Positions 1 to 12,288 are shown, counted from the stretch's first letter. The stretch is DNA of 64,000 nt from Porodaedalea pini (GCA_002794775.1 NBAY01000035.1:248001-312000); one strand, 5' to 3'. Made by a program: numbers and translations. The notes: generated from the letters alone by a model not told the origin.

Positions 1-2542
1 AGCTGGAAAACGTGCCGATGAATAGTGCATTTACTGACCGACATCTCGCTCTTAGAAACAACAAATCGATTTGGCTCGCACCACTCGAATCGACCGAATC
101 GCCGTTGGAGATCCCACTCGCAAGTGGCGGAGACGCGTTCTGGCTCGACGACCGCACGATCGGGCATGTCGTCGCCGGCACGGACAGCAAGGGCCACGAG
201 CTCTTCGCACTCTCCGTCAAGTTCGAAACCCAGACTCAAACACTCAACGCGCCCGAAAGCCCCGTCCTCATCGGCTCCTTCCCCGCCGGTGTGAGCCCCG
301 CAAACTTCAAATACGCGAGCGGCACCGCGAGACTGGTGTTCTCCGCGTATGTATACGCGGACGGTAAGCTCGAGACCGTGCAGAAGCAGAACGAGGCGTA
401 TGAGTCGCGCGGAAATACTGCGCTCGTGTATGACGAGACGTTCGAACGACATTGGGACACCTGGACTGGTCCGAAGCGCTCGAAGCTCTTTACTGTGCGT
501 CTGGCAAGGGATACGGATGGCAAGTGGGCGCTCGGAGATGAGTTCGCCGCGCCGTTGAAGGATCTAAAGCATGACGTTCCCGTCGAGCCGTTCGGCGGGT
601 TGGAGGATTTCGCCATTTCTGACAGCCATATCGTCTACACCACGAAAGATCCCGAGCTGCCTGCAGCCACGCACACCAAGCAGAACGTACGCTTTTTTGA
701 CTTGGCTCTGATGCACTTTAACTGATTTCACGCAGATTTACATCGTAGACCTCTTGGGCAAGGACAAGCCGCGTGACCTGACCTCCGGCAAGCAAGGCGC
801 GACACACAACCCTGTCTTCAGCCACGATGGCACGAAAGTTGCTTGGACAGAGCTCGACAAGGATGGCTACGAGTCGGACCGCGCCAAGATCGTTGTGTAC
901 GACCTCACGAGCGACGTCCGTTTCACACTCACGCAGGACTGGGACCGCTCCGCGGGCGAGCTCGCTTTCGCCGCCGATGATAAGTCGCTACTGATTACTG
1001 CGGGCGAGGAAGCGCACGTCAAGCTCTTTACGGTGGCACTCCCGCCGACGCCCGACGCGTCCACAACGCATCCGCAGTTCCCTGCGGAGTTCAACGCGAC
1101 GCCCAAGGCGTTGACGAATGCGCACGCGGCATCGGCGCCCCAGGCACTCCCGCACGGCCGCGTAGTGTTCACGCAGTCGTCGTTCGTGTCACCGAATGAG
1201 GTTTTCCTGTTTTCCGATACCGGCGCAGTGACACAGGTCACCAATTTTTTGGCGAAGCAGCTTCAGGGGAAGGACCTCGACAAGGGCGAAAGCTTCTGGT
1301 TCGAGGGCGCTGAGGGGAAACAAGTGCACGGGTGGGTGCTCAAGCCGAAGGGCTGGAAAAAGGGCGCGAAGAAGTCGGTGCCTGTCGCATTCCTTATTCA
1401 TGGCGGACCGCAGGGCGCATGGGAAGATCAATGGTCGACTCGTTGGAACCCAAATGGTTAGCTTCCCAAATAATCGGGAGAACAAAATATGTAACTAGTG
1501 TTCCTGCAGTCTTCGCCCAGCAAGGATACTTCGTGGTCGCCATCAACCCGACAGGTTCAACTACCTTCGGCCAGGGTGAGATCCATCATCGTTTTACTGC
1601 AACGGCTCATATATTCATTGTTTTAATACAGAATTCACTGATGCCATCACTAAAGACTGGGGAGGGAAGCCCTTCGTGGACCTGCGAAAGGGCTGGAAGC
1701 ACATTTTGGACACATACCCCGAGGTATGCATACTGTTCACCTCGTAGTGCGAACGTTATTTAGTGGTGCGACAGGTGGATGCTGATCGCGCTGTCGCTGC
1801 CGGAGCCAGTTGGGGTGGTTACGCCATCAAGTGTGTGCTCCGACTTTGACGGGAAAAACATTATGCTGAGAATGCGTTACAGCTGGATCCAGGGCCATCC
1901 GGAATATGACTTCGGCTTCAAGGCGCTTGTCTGCCACGATGGTGTTCGTGCGATTTGCTTAGCATCGAAGCGAGAAAGTTGACGCATATAATAGGTGTTC
2001 GACTCGCCATATAATGGCTTCTCAACAGACGAGCTCTTCTTCGTGCGTATCCATGTTTCATGAGTGACTTTCGTTTGCTCGCTAATAGCGTTTCTGCATA
2101 TCTTGTTTCTCAGTTCAACCATGACTTCGGTGGACCGCCATGGGACCCGGAGAGTAAGCCTCTGACCGAGAAGTGAGTAGTTTCACTTTGACCTTCAGGA
2201 CGGACTAACGTAGACTGTTACGATGACCAGATTCAGCCCTTCGAACTTCGTTGCGAACTGGTCGACACCGCAGCTAATCATCCACGGGTCGAAGGACTAT
2301 CGCCTTCCGGACACAGAGGGCATTGGCGCGTTCCACGCTTTACAACAGTGTGTCTCGTCTCCTTCCTAGACTCCTTCCTGAATGGAAACTGAGTTTTGTC
2401 CTTTGATAGACGCGGCATCCCGAGCCGTCTTGTTATCTTCCCAGACGAGAATCACTGGGTGCTCAACCATGGAAATAGCCTCAAGTGGCATTTTGAGGTG
2501 TTCCGCTGGTTCGACAAGTTTCTTGGTGTGAAAGAGAGCTGA
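1..2542 (+). CDS. Dipeptidyl peptidase V-like S9 serine peptidase (5' partial)
   Basis: Prolyl-oligopeptidase family (S9) enzyme; fungal DPP5 members are mostly secreted and release dipeptides. The 5' end lies outside the window; an acceptor at 51-55 opens the first visible exon. Exons inferred from GT-AG sites and frame: 56-686, 736-1456, 1510-1575, 1632-1723, 1775-1830, 1883-1943, 1995-2042, 2114-2172, 2231-2349, 2410-2542 (TGA). The first two exons encode the propeller-like N-terminal part. The catalytic domain shows HGGPQG (oxyanion region), GASWGGYAIN with the nucleophile Ser (near 1811-1830), HGSKDYRLP with the catalytic Asp, and ENHWVL with the catalytic His. The frame is open through every join, so the gene looks intact. 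The donor after exon 6 (GTTCGT) is weak and least certain. The signal peptide would be upstream and is not visible. Family assignment is firm; DPP5 against another S9C/acylaminoacyl-type peptidase is an inference from motif similarity. Confidence 0.88.
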
Positions 2543-2747
2543 ATGCTCAAGGAGGAAGAATGAAAAAAGACGCATTGTAATTATTGAATTACTACCAAAC
2601 ATGGACGAGTTCGCTTTCAGTTTCCCGCTCGCGCAGCGATGTACATGTACACGGTGGATTTGATGGTCTATTGATACAGTCTGGTACACTGAGACATGAT
2701 GTGCGTGCTTTACTTCTTTCCACAAGATCTCTCCACAATCCACTGCA

Positions 2748-3131
2748 TTACACCCGCGACGTGCTCTCGCTCTCATCGATGAACTGAGTCTGCAAATCGG
2801 CTTCCTTCCTCCGTCCGAGTATGTCTTCACCCATCGCTCCCTCAGGGATCTCATCGGCATAGAACTCATCGTTTGTCGGTGCCTTCATTCCCTGCACCGT
2901 ACCACCCGGCTGTGCGCCCTCGGGTACGTTCTACAATTAAGCATGTATGTAAGACTTGTTTCTTTAGATAGGCAAGATTATACGTACACGAGGCGGGTCG
3001 CGCAAGACATCCTCGTGCATGTCGTGGTCTGTGACCGGCGGGCGACCATGAGTGGATGTCGTCTTCTTGAACGTGCGCGCCTCGTCGGTCGCCTTTGCCT
3101 TGATCTCATCGCGCGGGGCACGTTGAGACAT
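2748..3131 (-). CDS. Small hydrophilic two-exon protein, 108 aa, function unknown
   Basis: Reading on the minus strand, ATG is at 3131-3129, exon 1 is 2988-3131 (48 codons), an intron 2931-2987 runs from GTACGTATA to TTGTAG, and exon 2 is 2748-2930 (60 codons plus TAA). Both exons join in phase 0. The product is rich in Asp, Glu, Lys, Arg, Pro and Gly, has no membrane segment or signal peptide, and starts MSQRAPRDEIKAKATDEAR. No family was recognised. Support for a real gene is the clean intron, the sharp fall in coding-like composition outside the exons, and the position: convergent with the peptidase gene (3' ends 205 bp apart) and 263 bp from the 3' end of the F-box gene, which leaves room for its own promoter. 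The single long open frame overlapping it in another frame lacks plausible protein composition. Function should not be assumed. Confidence 0.6.
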
Positions 3132-3394
3132 TGTAAAGATTTGTCGGGTGTTTTCTTTTGTAGAGTTGGATAGTGGTTTGGATGGAAGCGGGTGTTTGTG
3201 AGTCTTGAATATGTCTTACTGTATTATTATATGCGGTTGAGTGCACCCCAGAGCTGGCGTCAGGAATGGTGGTGCCGTCGGAAGAGAAGTCGGGTAAGTA
3301 AGAGATCGGCGGACATACCAGACACGGTAATAATGGGACCCACAATGTCTCCGGAGTGTAATACCTACACAGCATGATTCACTGATAGGATGTC

Positions 3395-5156
3395 TCAGAT
3401 TCTCACTCTTCTAGACATATGCCACGACGTACACTTTCCCCCAGGAAGCGCGAAATATAACTTTCCGTGGACATTATCAAGCGCAATATTGGCAAATGTG
3501 AGAACTTCGGCACCACAGAGTGCAGGCGGTAATGCGAGAAGGCAAGGTCGACTCAGTGGCAAACCTTCCTGCTCACTGTCATCATCATCCGACGTCTCTT
3601 CATCCTCCTCTTTCAATTCCTCCCCTTCTAATGCCTCGTCTGACGCTAGCTCTAACCATGAGCTGAGATCGCAAGGCACGAAACGTGCGACACGTAGCTC
3701 GTAATAATTGTCTGCTTCGGCCCTCTCAGCCCACACTGCACTGCCAAACTGGACAGAAAGACGGGCAACGCTGCGGAAGTCGTGCTTGTGTTCAAAAATC
3801 CCCGTCGACTCAAAATCTGCATAATGGAATGTGAAACCGACGGTAGGATACTTCAAAGAATGGAAGACAGATGCGACTTTCGGAGGTCTGAAGTCACGGT
3901 ATGCATGCCACGGCGTCGATGGCACGACCTGTATAACGTACTCCTCATTGCTCGGAAGTCCTAGCGGCGGAGGAAAGGCCGATGTAGACTCGGGCTCGAC
4001 TACAGGAAGGTTGTTTAATCGTTCCCCTATCAACTCCCCGGTGTGACTTGCGCGAGGATAGATGTTTGAGAGCTTGAAGTGGAACTCGTGTCCATAGAGC
4101 GAACACTGTCTCTTTTCCCACCGCATAGTGATGAATTCTGAGTGATGAAGTAGTACGCAGTCATACGTATACGCGTTTTCTGGACTCTGCATCGTCGTTA
4201 ATCGTGTGTATCAGCAGCCATTTCATATGCAGAGAATTGAAACCCACAGGCACGTCGATTCTCGTATCTACCAAGGCCACGATACTTAAGTTCCAATTCA
4301 GGACAACGTACAGGTAGATACGAGAATTTTGGGCATATACGATGCATAAGCTCTTCGCCTCAGCATCCAGAACAGTCACACTCAGACGGAAGAAGCCATC
4401 CTCGGAGAACGAAGGGTAGTTCGCGATCGTCTCGAATGTGGCTGTATCTTGAGAAGCAAAGTTGGCTCTCATAAGCGATGCGGCGTGCGCCTTGCCTCTT
4501 GATTGGTATGGCCCGATGAGAAGATACGCACAGCTATTCCCGACATCAACCCCATGCGCGAGCAGGCGCTGGAAGGGCGGGACTCGAGTGTCACCGATCA
4601 TTTCCGGACTTGCAAAGTTCGAGATATCCCAAGCAGCGTAATGCGAGTCGTTGTCGTTTACTACAAGGAGAGCATTCGAGGTGATAGGGACAAGAGTAGA
4701 GGCCTTCGCGCCCGCTTGGAACGCATTGCCAGATGCGTTTTCTGGGGGTGGAGCCATCGTATCAAATGAAGTGAAAGCCGCATAACCCGCATGACTTGAA
4801 TTCCACCTGCGATCTAACTTGTGGGCCTTCACGATACTCGCCCTCAGCTCTTCCGAAGAGAGGTCGTCCGGCTTCTGGAACCCGTTCGTCGGTAGTGCTA
4901 TACCTCTCTGTAAGAGTCCACGCGCGGATAGCATCCATATTTCGCACGCATTACAGAGTTCGTGGAGCATTCTGCTGGTCTACAGATAGAATGGGGGGAG
5001 AGCCTACCAATTGTTAATGTAGGATTTGGAACAAAGGCATCCTTTGAGAGGACTCACCACACTCAAGGCATACACATCTTGGAAAGAGAGATACTGCACG
5101 ATGCGCAGAATGATGTCAACGTTGAGTTTCTCGAGCTGCTGAGTTCCATCGTGCAT
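3395..5156 (-). CDS. F-box domain protein (agaricomycete type, about 540 aa)
   Basis: Three exons on the minus strand: 5058-5156 (33 codons from ATG), 4248-4979 (244 codons) and 3395-4186 (263 codons plus TGA); introns 4980-5057 (GTGAGT...GTAG) and 4187-4247 (GTGGGT...GCAG) are both phase 0. Residues about 9-45 form an F-box: LNVDIILRIVQYLSFQDV continuing across intron 1 into a conserved hydrophobic stretch ending in CNACEIW. F-box proteins bind Skp1 and recruit targets to SCF ubiquitin ligases. The remaining about 490 residues match the long, poorly characterised C-terminal region common in basidiomycete F-box families; no WD40 or LRR array is obvious. An acidic stretch (EEDEETSDDDDSEQE) lies near residue 470. 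The ATG at 5156 is the only one upstream of the F-box. Its substrate cannot be inferred. The gene is in the same orientation as the importin gene, 376 bp downstream of its stop. Confidence 0.82.
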
Positions 5157-5532
5157 GATGGTTGAATGAAAGAGACTGAGCTTCGTGCACGGAGGTGGAT
5201 ATGGTTAAAAAGGAACTACGCGATCAGGTGGCTCAGGGCGCGTCGCATCGCGACTACGTACGGCGTTTCCCGGCGCCTAACTAGACACTCGTCTTTGATT
5301 TCCTCCAAGCGCGACTATCAGAGTAAAATAATAGAAAGGGAAGAAACAGCACTTCAAGTTAAAACAGAAAGAACCGATCTCGACAATAATCGGCTCATCA
5401 TTCAAAGAACGTAATAAAACAAAACAAAAACACAAACGCATCCCGTATTCCAAGGAGAAGATCTATTATCGTATGCATTACTCTTTTCACCCCCTCCTTT
5501 CAATTTGACGACATGTCATTGTATGAAATTAT
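5157..5532. other. Intergenic: F-box upstream region and importin 3' flank
   Basis: No open frame of protein-like composition and no RNA gene was seen. The stretch should hold the F-box gene promoter and the importin 3' UTR. An A-rich run near 5405-5435 on the + strand appears as a T-rich run on the coding (minus) strand. Confidence 0.5.
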
Positions 5533-8500
5533 TTACGAAGAGGCGGGGGCGGCGGCATTCTTCTCGGCAATGGCCATGACCTCCATGAGTGCCGTCTGCA
5601 GCTCGATGTTTAGGGATGTCGTAGACCTCTGGTACATGGCAGGATTCTTCATTTGGAAGTCTATCGAACCAGACAAGAGGAGTAAGCTATTTGTGATGAG
5701 GGAAAAACAGGGGCAAGACATACTCGTGAGTGCATGCTTGAAAGTCACATAAGGATCGACGTTCTCCAGCGGGCTGATGAAGCCAAGCTCCTCGTCGATG
5801 TCCTCATCATCGGACTCCTCGGCCTCATCGTCGTTTTCATTGACATCAATAGTGTTGCCTGCTTTCTCCCGAAGACGGGCACCCTGAAACTAGAGGTTAG
5901 TGAAGCGCAACGCAAAACTCATCGCCCAATACTTGCTTACCTCCTTCGCAAGCATCTCGATGTACTCAGAGTCTTCATCCCAGACATCATCCTCTGCAAA
6001 TATGCGTTAAGAACAGGTATCACGGAATTTAATGGCAGCTCACCATCATCATCTGCTAGATTGAGTGGCTCGCTCTCGTCGTCCTCCTCTGTCTCGTCTT
6101 CATCATCTTTGAACGCATCCTCCATAGCCTTGCGCTCTAAAAAACAAGCAAAAAAATCAGAGTCTCACCGTTCCTATTAAGGGATGTGACTTACTCTCGA
6201 CAGCTTGTGGCAGCCTCTGGAAGACGTGGAGGATAGCTAATACGATCGCCGGCCAGCCCTCCTGCACCGATGCTGGGATTGATGCCGGATCCATCTCAAG
6301 AAGTGCGCACATCGTCATGATACTCAACTTGATGTCGTGGACTCGTGGCATGCCAGAGGGTGTCTTGAGCGCAGCGAACCATTTGTCGAAGAACACGCGG
6401 GCCGAGCCAGGCTGTGTGCTCTCCATGATGTGCAGCGCCGCAGCCGGGTTATACAGAACAGCATTGATAATTGACTCGAGGTTTGCAACGCGCAGTGCAT
6501 GAGTGCCGGTATTAGCAAGTAGACCAATGGACAGCTCGATTATAGTCGGGAGGGCCTGGTTGACGTCAGCAAAAGATCAAAATTTACATACAGGGCGGGT
6601 TAAATTACTTACGTCGTCCACTGCACCACGGAGATTGAGCAAGAATGACTCGATGAGCTTGCAAGCGTTCACGCGGTCGGCTTCGCCCAAGTGATCGCTC
6701 TTTATCGCGGTCGAGTAGATGTCGAGGATCATCATCTTGTAGTCTGGTCGCTGCTTGATGACGTCCGAACCGTACGAGATGAAGTTGTCCAATGAGGGTA
6801 GCATCTCTAAACACCGCTTGTGAGTTACTGTCAAGACGACACGGATGAACTAAAACGGAATCACCTTCAAGGAAATCAATTGCATCCGACTTGAAGAGTT
6901 TGTACGTTAACTCAAAAACAGTCCACATCGCTGGCGAGATGCTGCGCATGTTGAAGGTAAGCCCGTCGACGAGATCATACATATTATCGAAGAGGTCGAT
7001 TGCTTTGTTCTCTAAAGTAAACGTGATGATGGGAACAACGATCTCCTCCACTTGAGCGAGAATGTCTTGTGCAGTGTCTACTGAAGTCACAATCTAGGTA
7101 CAATCATCATCAGCCGTCAGGTGAAACTATCAGGATAAAGAGCAATTCTCACAGTTGAAATCGTCTTCGCGACGCCCATCGCCGCGAATGTCTTGTCGTC
7201 ATCGCCGGCGTTGGATTCTAAGACATCTTGGTCATCAGCTGCGGCAGATTCCTGTGCTAGGTTCTCGCGCATGAGGCGCAGGTAAGAATCGCACTGCACA
7301 CAGTTAATTCTTGAGCCACAGTCGTCAGCTCAAAACAAAACAAAAATACATACAAGTCGGGCGGTCACCTGGCCAGCAACAGGCAAAAGCTCGGCGTGGA
7401 ACTTCTCTACCATGGTCTCCATGCAGCCGTTCAGTATGTCGAGGTCCGTTTCATCGGAGAGCTTTAGAAAGTCTAAATGGAAGTAATTAATGAAATACAT
7501 CCGGCAAAACATAAAACATGAGAATAATAAAGCATTAAGAAGCATTTAATACCTTGAATGACCTTCCCAATCTGGGGTCTGACAGCAACTTCGACTTTGC
7601 AGCACCATGGTAGTCAGATGAAAGCGCGTGTATAAGGAAAGAAGGGAACTAACCAGACTCATGGTATGCGATCATCTCCGTCAGAGACAGTGCAGCCTGC
7701 ACACGAACAGGTAGCTCTGTGTCATCAAGAGCAGTGGCAACAGCTCTTGAAGCAGTAACTAAGTTCTAAATGTGCAATCAGACAGAAACTTAACTTAGCC
7801 CAACTTTCGAATCTTACCACATCATTCGACCAGTTCATGTTATTCTTCTCGATAGTCCCAATTACTTCAACTGCCTTCATTGAGAAAGACAGCCAGTCAG
7901 TAAATGAAACACTTTATAAGGAACGGTTTCGGTTGAGTTGCTGTGACTTACAACTGAGCGCATGTATGGCAGCGAGCTGCTAAACTCCGGGAAGACGTGC
8001 TGAACGACGAATTGCTCGACATTCGGGCGCACCTGTGGGTGACGCATCATGAAGTGGCCCAGAGCCGCAGTCATGTTGAGCGCGCCAAACTTCTGAGGCG
8101 GAGCCGCGTTTCTATTTGAGGTTGAAACCGAGGGTTGTTCAGCTCGTTAAAGGAACTAAAGGCTAATCTACGAAGAGACGTACGAGTCGAGTACAGAGTT
8201 AATAAACTGCAGAATGGGCATGAACGTGGTTTTCGTTCTAGAGCTCGCAAGCGCGAAGAGGAAAGAAGTAGCAGCAGACACAGGGGCCGCGAAGTCTTCA
8301 TATTCATCTAATGAAGTCAAATAGAAGTTAGTACGCTCCAGTGATTCAGAAAAAGGAACATATACCAATTGCAGTGCGAACGTAGTCAACCGGGTCGGAC
8401 TCCCAGAGCTCCTGCTTAATAGGAGTGAAGCAAAGTTGGGGAAAGACAAAAGAGGAGACAAGCGTCTGGAAGTGGGGCTTCAAAAACGCCCATGTAGACT

Positions 8501-9766
8501 TCGGCTTGACGCTGATAATACACCAATGAGTCAAAAACCAGCCATGAAGTTGTGCTGATTGAAACACGCACCACTCAGTAAAGAACGAAAAGATATGATA
8601 CTGAGCCTTCTTGGAGAGCCACTGCTGGCCTGAGACGAGCAGCTCGACCTGGTGAAGATAGGTCTTAAAGATCTCAGGAGCGAAGTTTGTCACAAAGTGC
8701 TCTGCAAACGCCAGGTAATCCTTTTTCAGAGGGGATGGCAGCTGTGATGGGTTGCCGTATCTATCTCACTTTATGAGTATAACGTAACACATTCGACATT
8801 AAGAAACGCACCGGTGGAATAAGCGGCCAAGGACGCTATATGCCCACTTCTTGGCCTTCCACCACTCGCACTTCTCGCGGTCGTCTTCGTTTTCTGGGAC
8901 GGCCTCATTGGGAACCTGGAGATTGACGACCTGGAAGAGGAGACGGCCCCACGGAACTATGCTATCGTGGCTCTGCTGGTGCTTGCTCAGCTGAAGGATG
9001 ATGCTGCCACGGTAAGTCTTGAGAATGTAATGCAGGATGGTTGGGATGTCCTGTGATGAGCCGGAGGGAGGTGTCGCGAGGAGCTGAGAGCCAATTGCCA
9101 CCAACTGGGGAAACGTCTCATTCACGACCTTCTCGAGTACATCAGAGCCTTGGCGGTAGCGGTACACCTTGATAACCTCCAAAATGGCCGTGCAACCAGC
9201 GGACACTTCGTGTACATTGTTGCTCCCGAGCAGCGTTTTGATTGTATCCATGAGCTCGGGCCACTTTTCCGGAAAATCATGAGAGATCAGCGTGCGCAGT
9301 GTACTCGCGAGCTGCACTGAGATGCTCTTCGATGGAGCAGCGATGATTAGAGGAAAGATGTTCGATTTGAGTGCATCGCGATCAGATTGGGGAATGGGGA
9401 CCTGATCAGGTCGCTGCCGCGCAGGCTCGACGAAATACGACTTGTGGACGCGATTCTTGAGGTAAACAGTTGCGGCCTGGCGTGTCGCACTGTGATTATC
9501 TGTTAGTAAGGTGAAGAAAAACGCGTCCAACGCGTGTTTGGGGGCACACCCACATCTCCACGCTGTCGTTGCCGATGATATGCAGAACGGCGGCGACCAT
9601 GCCCTCTTCGTGTCCCACCTAGGTCGTGGCACGATGAGTACCATGGCCTCTTTCAGTAAGAACGTTGCACACGCACTTTACGAATATCAAGTTCGCCGGC
9701 CTTCCTGGCATTCGGATTCGGGTCATAAGTCGTCGCGAAGAGGTTCGTGAGCGTCTGGATATCCAT
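5533..9766 (-). CDS. Importin-beta family karyopherin (importin-7/8, Nmd5/Sxm1 type), 1046 aa
   Basis: Nuclear transport receptor that carries cargo through the nuclear pore under RanGTP control. Nineteen exons (descending): 9677-9766, 9554-9618, 8812-9489, 8572-8760, 8366-8511, 8184-8307, 7952-8111, 7818-7874, 7654-7765, 7553-7594, 7354-7472, 7153-7293, 6865-7093, 6613-6806, 6195-6555, 6044-6136, 5941-5993, 5724-5883, 5533-5660. Their lengths total 3141 nt, exactly 1047 codons with TAA, close to human importin-7 and yeast Nmd5. ATG at 9766 starts MDIQTLTNLFATTYDPNPNA, the usual importin-beta N-terminal helix, followed by ATRQAATVYLKNRV, characteristic of this subfamily. The middle is helical HEAT-like sequence; the C-terminus has the acidic segment (DDEDETEEDDE, then DDEAEESDDEDIDEE) followed by the conserved SPLENVDPYVTFKHAL motif. 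All introns are 48-80 bp with GT-AG ends. No defects were seen. Which subfamily member it is (importin-7 like against another Kap) is inferred from the N- and C-terminal motifs. Confidence 0.92.
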
Positions 9767-10098
9767 ATCTTTTCGTCAAAAAGAGTTCGTTTAGCGATTA
9801 TTTTTTTGCACGGGCCCAACCGTGAAGATGGTTCGGGAAGAAAGCGCGAGTAGCGGTACTGAGAGAGGCGCGAGTGGGTATCTGAGGAAGAGACCTTGTC
9901 CCGTTGTCCTCGTAAAAATTCGCGGGTGGCTTACAACACGTGCATAATCGCGTGACATGCATCACATGCCGTTACCGTGGTACCGCGTAATGCGATATGC
10001 TCTCCTCTCGGAACTCTTGCGCGATCGTCTTTGAGGCAACAATATAATCTATACAACTGCACAGCTACGCAAGAGGAAGAAAGCCTATCTCCAGCACA
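9767..10098. promoter_or_regulatory. Divergent promoter region between importin and SNF8 genes
   Basis: The 332 bp between the two start codons (ATG 9766 on minus, ATG 10099 on plus) must hold both promoters. There is no open frame of interest. A pyrimidine-poor stretch and scattered CG-rich words are present, but no unambiguous TATA box or named factor site was identified. Confidence 0.55.
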
Positions 10099-10869
10099 AT
10101 GAATCGTCTGGGTGGTGTTGGTCTTGCTGCTCTTGAGAGGCATCGCGAATCCGAGCGCTCCTTTGCGAACTTATCAGACACGATTTCGCGCTCGCAAGTC
10201 GACAACCTTCGCTCGCAACTCACTCAGTTCCGTTCAGCACTAGCTCATTTCGCCTCAACACATCGAGAGAAGATCAAGCGCGATCCTGCTTTCCGCCATG
10301 CCTTCAGCCAGATGTGTGCGAACATTGGCGTTGACCCGCTTACGGATAGTGGTGGCGGTGTGCGCAGAGGCAGTGGAGGTGGCGGGTGGTGGTCAGAAAT
10401 CCTGGGGCTAGGCGACTGGAATCTCGAGCTTGGAGTGCAAATTGTCGATATCTGTGTTAGCACGCGTGAGCGCAACGGCGGCCTAATCGAAATGGCCGAG
10501 CTCGTTCGTCTGCTTGGAAAGCTGCGAGGATCGGCTCGCATCACCGAGGACGATGTCATACGGAGCATAAGAACACTCAAGCCCCTTGGTGCCGGATATG
10601 AAGTATTAGACATCGGCGGGCGAAGAATGGTCAGAAGCGTCACGAAGGAGCTTGATGCTGACCAGGGTGTCGTGCTCTCCGTTGCTCGCGGATCTGGAGG
10701 ACGGATTACAGAGCGTGCACTCATCGAGAAGATTGGCTGGACCCAAGACAGAGCACGTGCAGCATTGGATAATATGTTGATCAGGGATGGTCTCTGCTGG
10801 CTTGACGAACAAGACGAGCAAAGCGGGCGATCGTACTGGATCGTGTCGGTCATGCAATGGGACGAGTAA
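10099..10869 (+). CDS. SNF8: ESCRT-II complex subunit SNF8/Vps22 (EAP30), 256 aa, intronless
   Basis: Single open frame from ATG 10099 to TAA 10867-10869. The N-terminus MNRLGGVGLAALERH matches the GVG-type start of EAP30/Vps22 proteins, followed by a coiled-coil-like helix (residues about 15-60) and two winged-helix domains. Conserved stretches include FRSALAHFA, KRDPAFRHAFSQMC, GVQIVDICVSTRERNGG and LIRDGLCWLDEQ. The length of 256 aa is typical of the family. SNF8 is the core subunit of ESCRT-II with Vps25 and Vps36 and sorts ubiquitinated membrane cargo into multivesicular bodies at endosomes. A Gly/Ser-rich insert near residues 84-98 (SGGGVRRGSGGGG) precedes the WWSEILGLGDW motif and looks like a local linker expansion. 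Codon use is CpG-rich like the neighbours. The gene shares its upstream region with the importin gene. Confidence 0.93.
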   Translation: MNRLGGVGLAALERHRESERSFANLSDTISRSQVDNLRSQLTQFRSALAHFASTHREKIKRDPAFRHAFSQMCANIGVDPLTDSGGGVRRGSGGGGWWSEILGLGDWNLELGVQIVDICVSTRERNGGLIEMAELVRLLGKLRGSARITEDDVIRSIRTLKPLGAGYEVLDIGGRRMVRSVTKELDADQGVVLSVARGSGGRITERALIEKIGWTQDRARAALDNMLIRDGLCWLDEQDEQSGRSYWIVSVMQWDE

Positions 10870-11232
10870 CATGGTGAGAATTGCTTTCATTACTATGCAG
10901 CTCACGCGAGAAGACTAAAGTAGTTACATTGAAATGTTTGTTCAGATGGGCCGCCACACTCCAGTACGCGAGATAAATTAAAATCACAATTTGGGGCGCT
11001 GGCAGGAAAGGGTATGTCTCCGCAGTGAGGCCCTCCATCATTGCGTGCAGAGTGATAGCTTGGCAGCATGGTCCGTGTTTTGTCGTTCCTCCGTTTGCTC
11101 TTTTGTGGCGACAATATAGATCCACTTTGTTCACTTGGGGAACACGGTTCGGCACAGCAAGTCATACCTTATTTCACATATAAATCCTCTCGTCCTCCAT
11201 CTATACACACTTCTTGACGCGGCAAATCTCTA
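10870..11232. other. Intergenic: SNF8 3' flank and DUF6593 gene promoter
   Basis: No coding potential that I trust. A TATA-like ATATAAA at about 11179-11185 lies some 50 bp upstream of the ATG at 11233 and is a candidate core promoter for the downstream gene. Confidence 0.5.
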
Positions 11233-11988
11233 ATGGATCTTTATTTCTCTCGCCGCCATTTCTTTGAGACCTCCCTCCATGCACCATGCGGAAAGACCGC
11301 GCAGGACGGATCCAGCGATCTCAAAGAGGTCTACCGCGTGTCCACGACGGTGCGCAGGCGCTCCATTTTTCCGGATAAGACGACGATCGAGTATGTCGCG
11401 GCGGAGGATGAGGAGAAGGATTGCGTCGTCGCGACAATCGAGTGGCGTTGGCCTTCGCGGATTTCGAGCATCATCGAGATTGACGGGAAGCGGCTCACGC
11501 TCGAGGACTTCATGAAAAGAGAAAAGGGTCTCCTTAAGTGAGTAGATGTCTGGTTCATTCTGTCTAATATTGACTTTCTTGCGAAAGCACTGGTACACAT
11601 GTTATGATTGATGACGAACGTTTCACCTGGCGGTCAGCCGTCTTTCGTACAATGCAGGTCGGTCCCGTTCAGACTCTTCGCCCTTGCGGCTCATAGTCTG
11701 ACTTCGCGACCGGCTTTACAGTTATACGACTCACAGAACCGCCCAGTCGCGCGTTTCAATCCTCAAGTTCACGGCCTGCAACCCCTCTCACGTGCACTTA
11801 CCGTCGAGCCAGGCTGCCTGCACCTCGAGCCAGACGTCGCCACCGATGCATATGCTCGTGACTTCGCAGTGGTGTCCTTCTTCGTATACCAGGCGTGCCG
11901 CGACTGGCGCATCCTCCTCACGCCATGGTGGAGAGATGAGCAGGCAGACTTCAATGGCATGAAGCTGAAGGCACAGAAGGAACAGTGA
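11233..11988 (+). CDS. DUF6593-type basidiomycete protein, copy 1 (intact, 213 aa)
   Basis: Three exons: 11233-11537, 11588-11657 and 11722-11988, with introns of 50 bp (GTGAGT...AAAG) and 64 bp (GTCGGT...ACAG). Exons total 642 nt, 214 codons with TGA. The product starts MDLYFSRRHFFETSLHAPCG and shows the DUF6593 pattern: short N-terminal beta strands, a VYRVSTTV strand, a CVVATIEWRWP core, a FTWRSA motif, then LYDSQNRPVARF and a hydrophobic VVSFFVYQACRDWR helix. This is a family expanded in agaricomycetes with no established biochemical role; a small beta-rich fold is likely. By hand count the first exon holds about 34 CpG dinucleotides, normal for genes here. A second, broken copy with identical exon-1 and exon-2 lengths lies at 59599-60549, so this is one half of a tandem pair. 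Confidence 0.8.
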
Positions 11989-12288
11989 GACTGGTTGGGT
12001 CGTGCTTACTATGCGTGACAAAGTTCGTTGCTGCAGACTTCAGAGATAAATTATATACTAGTATAATCCAGATACGTGCACGAGTGCCAGGAAACAGATG
12101 CTCCGAAAGAGATGAAAGAATGGAAGAATGGAAAGGGGTATAAGTAGAGTGTACCAATTTCTGAATGTTCTTGATTGGACGTAAGTACGCGTGTTCACTT
12201 GGGACACGTTGAAGTCAGGTCTGCGTGGAAGGCACTCCCACGTGACTGTTGGGAAGATGAAGACAGCAAAGTTGAACATGCCAGTGGA

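Noticed and set aside
9767..10098. Search for a tRNA gene in the divergent intergenic region and other gaps
   Set aside because: No cloverleaf with A/B box and TTCRA loop was found by eye there or elsewhere in the window.
10245..10853. 202-codon minus-strand frame opposite SNF8
   Set aside because: Shadow of the SNF8 coding frame; Ser/Pro-rich translation without recognisable features.
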